Below are positions 63,121 through 64,000 of a DNA stretch of 64,000 nt, piece by piece (the first letter of the stretch is position 1; each line of letters opens with the position of its first letter). The position numbers and the translations under genes are program-made. The stretch spans positions 3,853,001-3,917,000 of the forward strand of contig NZ_CP072425.1 of the NCBI RefSeq assembly GCF_017742995.1, in the 5' to 3' direction. A model generated the notes under the pieces. The model did not search any database, had not been told where the DNA came from, and saw only the letters and a list, made by a program, of their open reading frames with translations. The stretch comes from Pseudoalteromonas viridis (GTDB lineage Bacteria > Pseudomonadota > Gammaproteobacteria > Enterobacterales > Alteromonadaceae).

Positions 63121-64000
63121 ATGACTGAACAGTACCCGATAGGGCAAGCCGGCAAACCTTGGCAAGCAGCAGAAAAACAGCAGTGGTTCGCTACACAAAT
63201 CAACAAGCGTGACTACTTCGAAGATATTAAACCGCTTATCAATGCCCTAAAAGCAGACTTTCGAGTCGAGCAATACGGTGTACTCAATTACGATACCCAG
63301 TATCCGCTATATGCACTGAAATCCGCCAACTGGCATGCGGAACTACCTGTCGTACTGGTGACTGGTGGGGTACATGGCTATGAAACCAGTGGCGTGCTTG
63401 GTGCATTGGCGTTTGCAAAGCAGCATGCTAACACCTTTGAAGGTCAGTTTAATCTGCTTATATTGCCCTGTATCAGTCCCTGGGGTTACGAAACCATTAA
63501 CCGCTGGAACCCAGAAGCTGTAGACCCTAATCGTTCCTTTTATGCCAACAGCCCTGCTCAGGAATCACAGCTTGCAATGGATTACGTCAATCAATATCAG
63601 GAGTCCATTGCCCTGCATATCGACTTGCATGAAACCACAGACACAGACAACAGCGAATTCAGACCTGCACTGGCTGCGCGCGATGGCAAAGTAAATCATA
63701 ACTGGAATATTCCGGACGGATTTTATTTGGTTGGTCATACCCAGAAACCACAAGCGGCATTTCAACAGGCAATCATTCACGCCGTGCAACAGGTCACACA
63801 TATTGCCCAAGCGGATGAACATAATGCGCTCATTGGCGTACCGGTAGAACAATTTGGCGTTATCAACTACGACGCCACGCATCTTGGCCTGTGTATGGGT
63901 ATGACCAATGCGCCCTATGTCACGACCACCGAAGTTTACCCGGACAGCCCCAACACAACACCGCAAAATTGTATTGATGGCCAGGTTGCTGCCATCGAAG
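63121..64000 (+). CDS. M14/AstE-ASPA family deacylase or carboxypeptidase, partial
   Basis: The ATG at 63121 opens 293 codons that continue past the window end. Metal-binding segments are visible: TGGVHGYETSGVLG with His and Glu (about residues 80-93), DPNRSF (about 138) and ALHIDLHETTDTD (about 163-175) with the second His. The pattern fits the M14 superfamily, either a metallocarboxypeptidase or an aspartoacylase/succinylglutamate desuccinylase-like deacylase. The substrate cannot be told from this part. Confidence 0.83.
   Translation, partial: MTEQYPIGQAGKPWQAAEKQQWFATQINKRDYFEDIKPLINALKADFRVEQYGVLNYDTQYPLYALKSANWHAELPVVLVTGGVHGYETSGVLGALAFAKQHANTFEGQFNLLILPCISPWGYETINRWNPEAVDPNRSFYANSPAQESQLAMDYVNQYQESIALHIDLHETTDTDNSEFRPALAARDGKVNHNWNIPDGFYLVGHTQKPQAAFQQAIIHAVQQVTHIAQADEHNALIGVPVEQFGVINYDATHLGLCMGMTNAPYVTTTEVYPDSPNTTPQNCIDGQVAAIE

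Noticed and set aside
1..64000. CRISPR arrays, tRNA or rRNA genes, prophage
   Set aside because: No repeat-spacer array, cloverleaf or phage gene was recognised on either strand by reading.

Overview
The window looks like a chromosomal segment of a marine gammaproteobacterium of the order Alteromonadales, most likely Pseudoalteromonas. This rests on the fatty acid/RNase E gene order, the fadIJ-yfcL-epmC neighbourhood, the many lipoprotein and TonB-receptor genes, and an intergenic inverted repeat of a kind I associate with Pseudoalteromonas. The species is not determined. No tRNA, rRNA, CRISPR array, prophage or complete insertion sequence was seen.

Layout. 1-4.8 kb: start of a LysR regulator, a gap with a terminator-ended candidate small RNA, an AbgT-type transporter, an HDOD protein, an NRAMP-fold transporter lacking the usual metal-binding motifs, and a 162-bp palindromic repeat. 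4.8-12 kb (minus strand): yfcL, an ATP-NAD kinase-like gene, epmC, a PAS-GGDEF diguanylate cyclase, and the fadIJ beta-oxidation operon with a readable promoter and a FadR-like operator. 12-20.3 kb (plus): a six-gene MoxR/Bat operon followed by an ECF sigma/anti-sigma pair. 20.6-26.8 kb: a Tim44-like protein, an orphan double-glycine peptide precursor resembling a RiPP, a membrane-anchored AraC regulator divergent from a membrane protein, and lone periplasmic binding proteins.

26.8-35.5 kb (minus) is an accessory island that appears to use peptide-derived hydroxyproline. It holds a trans-3-hydroxy-L-proline dehydratase (proline racemase fold with the Cys-to-Thr change), an M24 peptidase, an ornithine-cyclodeaminase-family reductase, an Oar-like TonB-dependent receptor broken by one frameshift and one in-frame stop, and a DUF885 lipoprotein peptidase. 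Nearly the same palindrome (ATATTGTA-ACAA-TAT) lies upstream of the receptor and of the DUF885 gene, suggesting a shared regulator.

35.6-49 kb is the conserved block mltG-pabC-fabF-acpP-fabG-fabD-plsX-rpmF-yceD, then maf, a HAD phosphatase, rluC and rne. fabH is absent between fabD and plsX, and tmk-holB do not follow mltG. The promoter before yceD is so close to the start codon that the message should be almost leaderless. RNase E carries twelve 13-residue tandem repeats in its C-terminal half.

49.4-54.9 kb is an envelope region: an MltC-like transglycosylase, an LPP20-like lipoprotein, and a divergent operon of three lipoproteins (COG3014, LpoB-like, LPP20-like). 54.9-64 kb: ndpA/yejK, yejL, a shortened yejM homologue, a DUF4124 protein, aceK with a LysR gene directly behind it, a TerB-like protein, another solute-binding protein, a small membrane protein and the start of an M14-type deacylase cut by the window end. 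All assignments come from reading the sequence; no database search was run.
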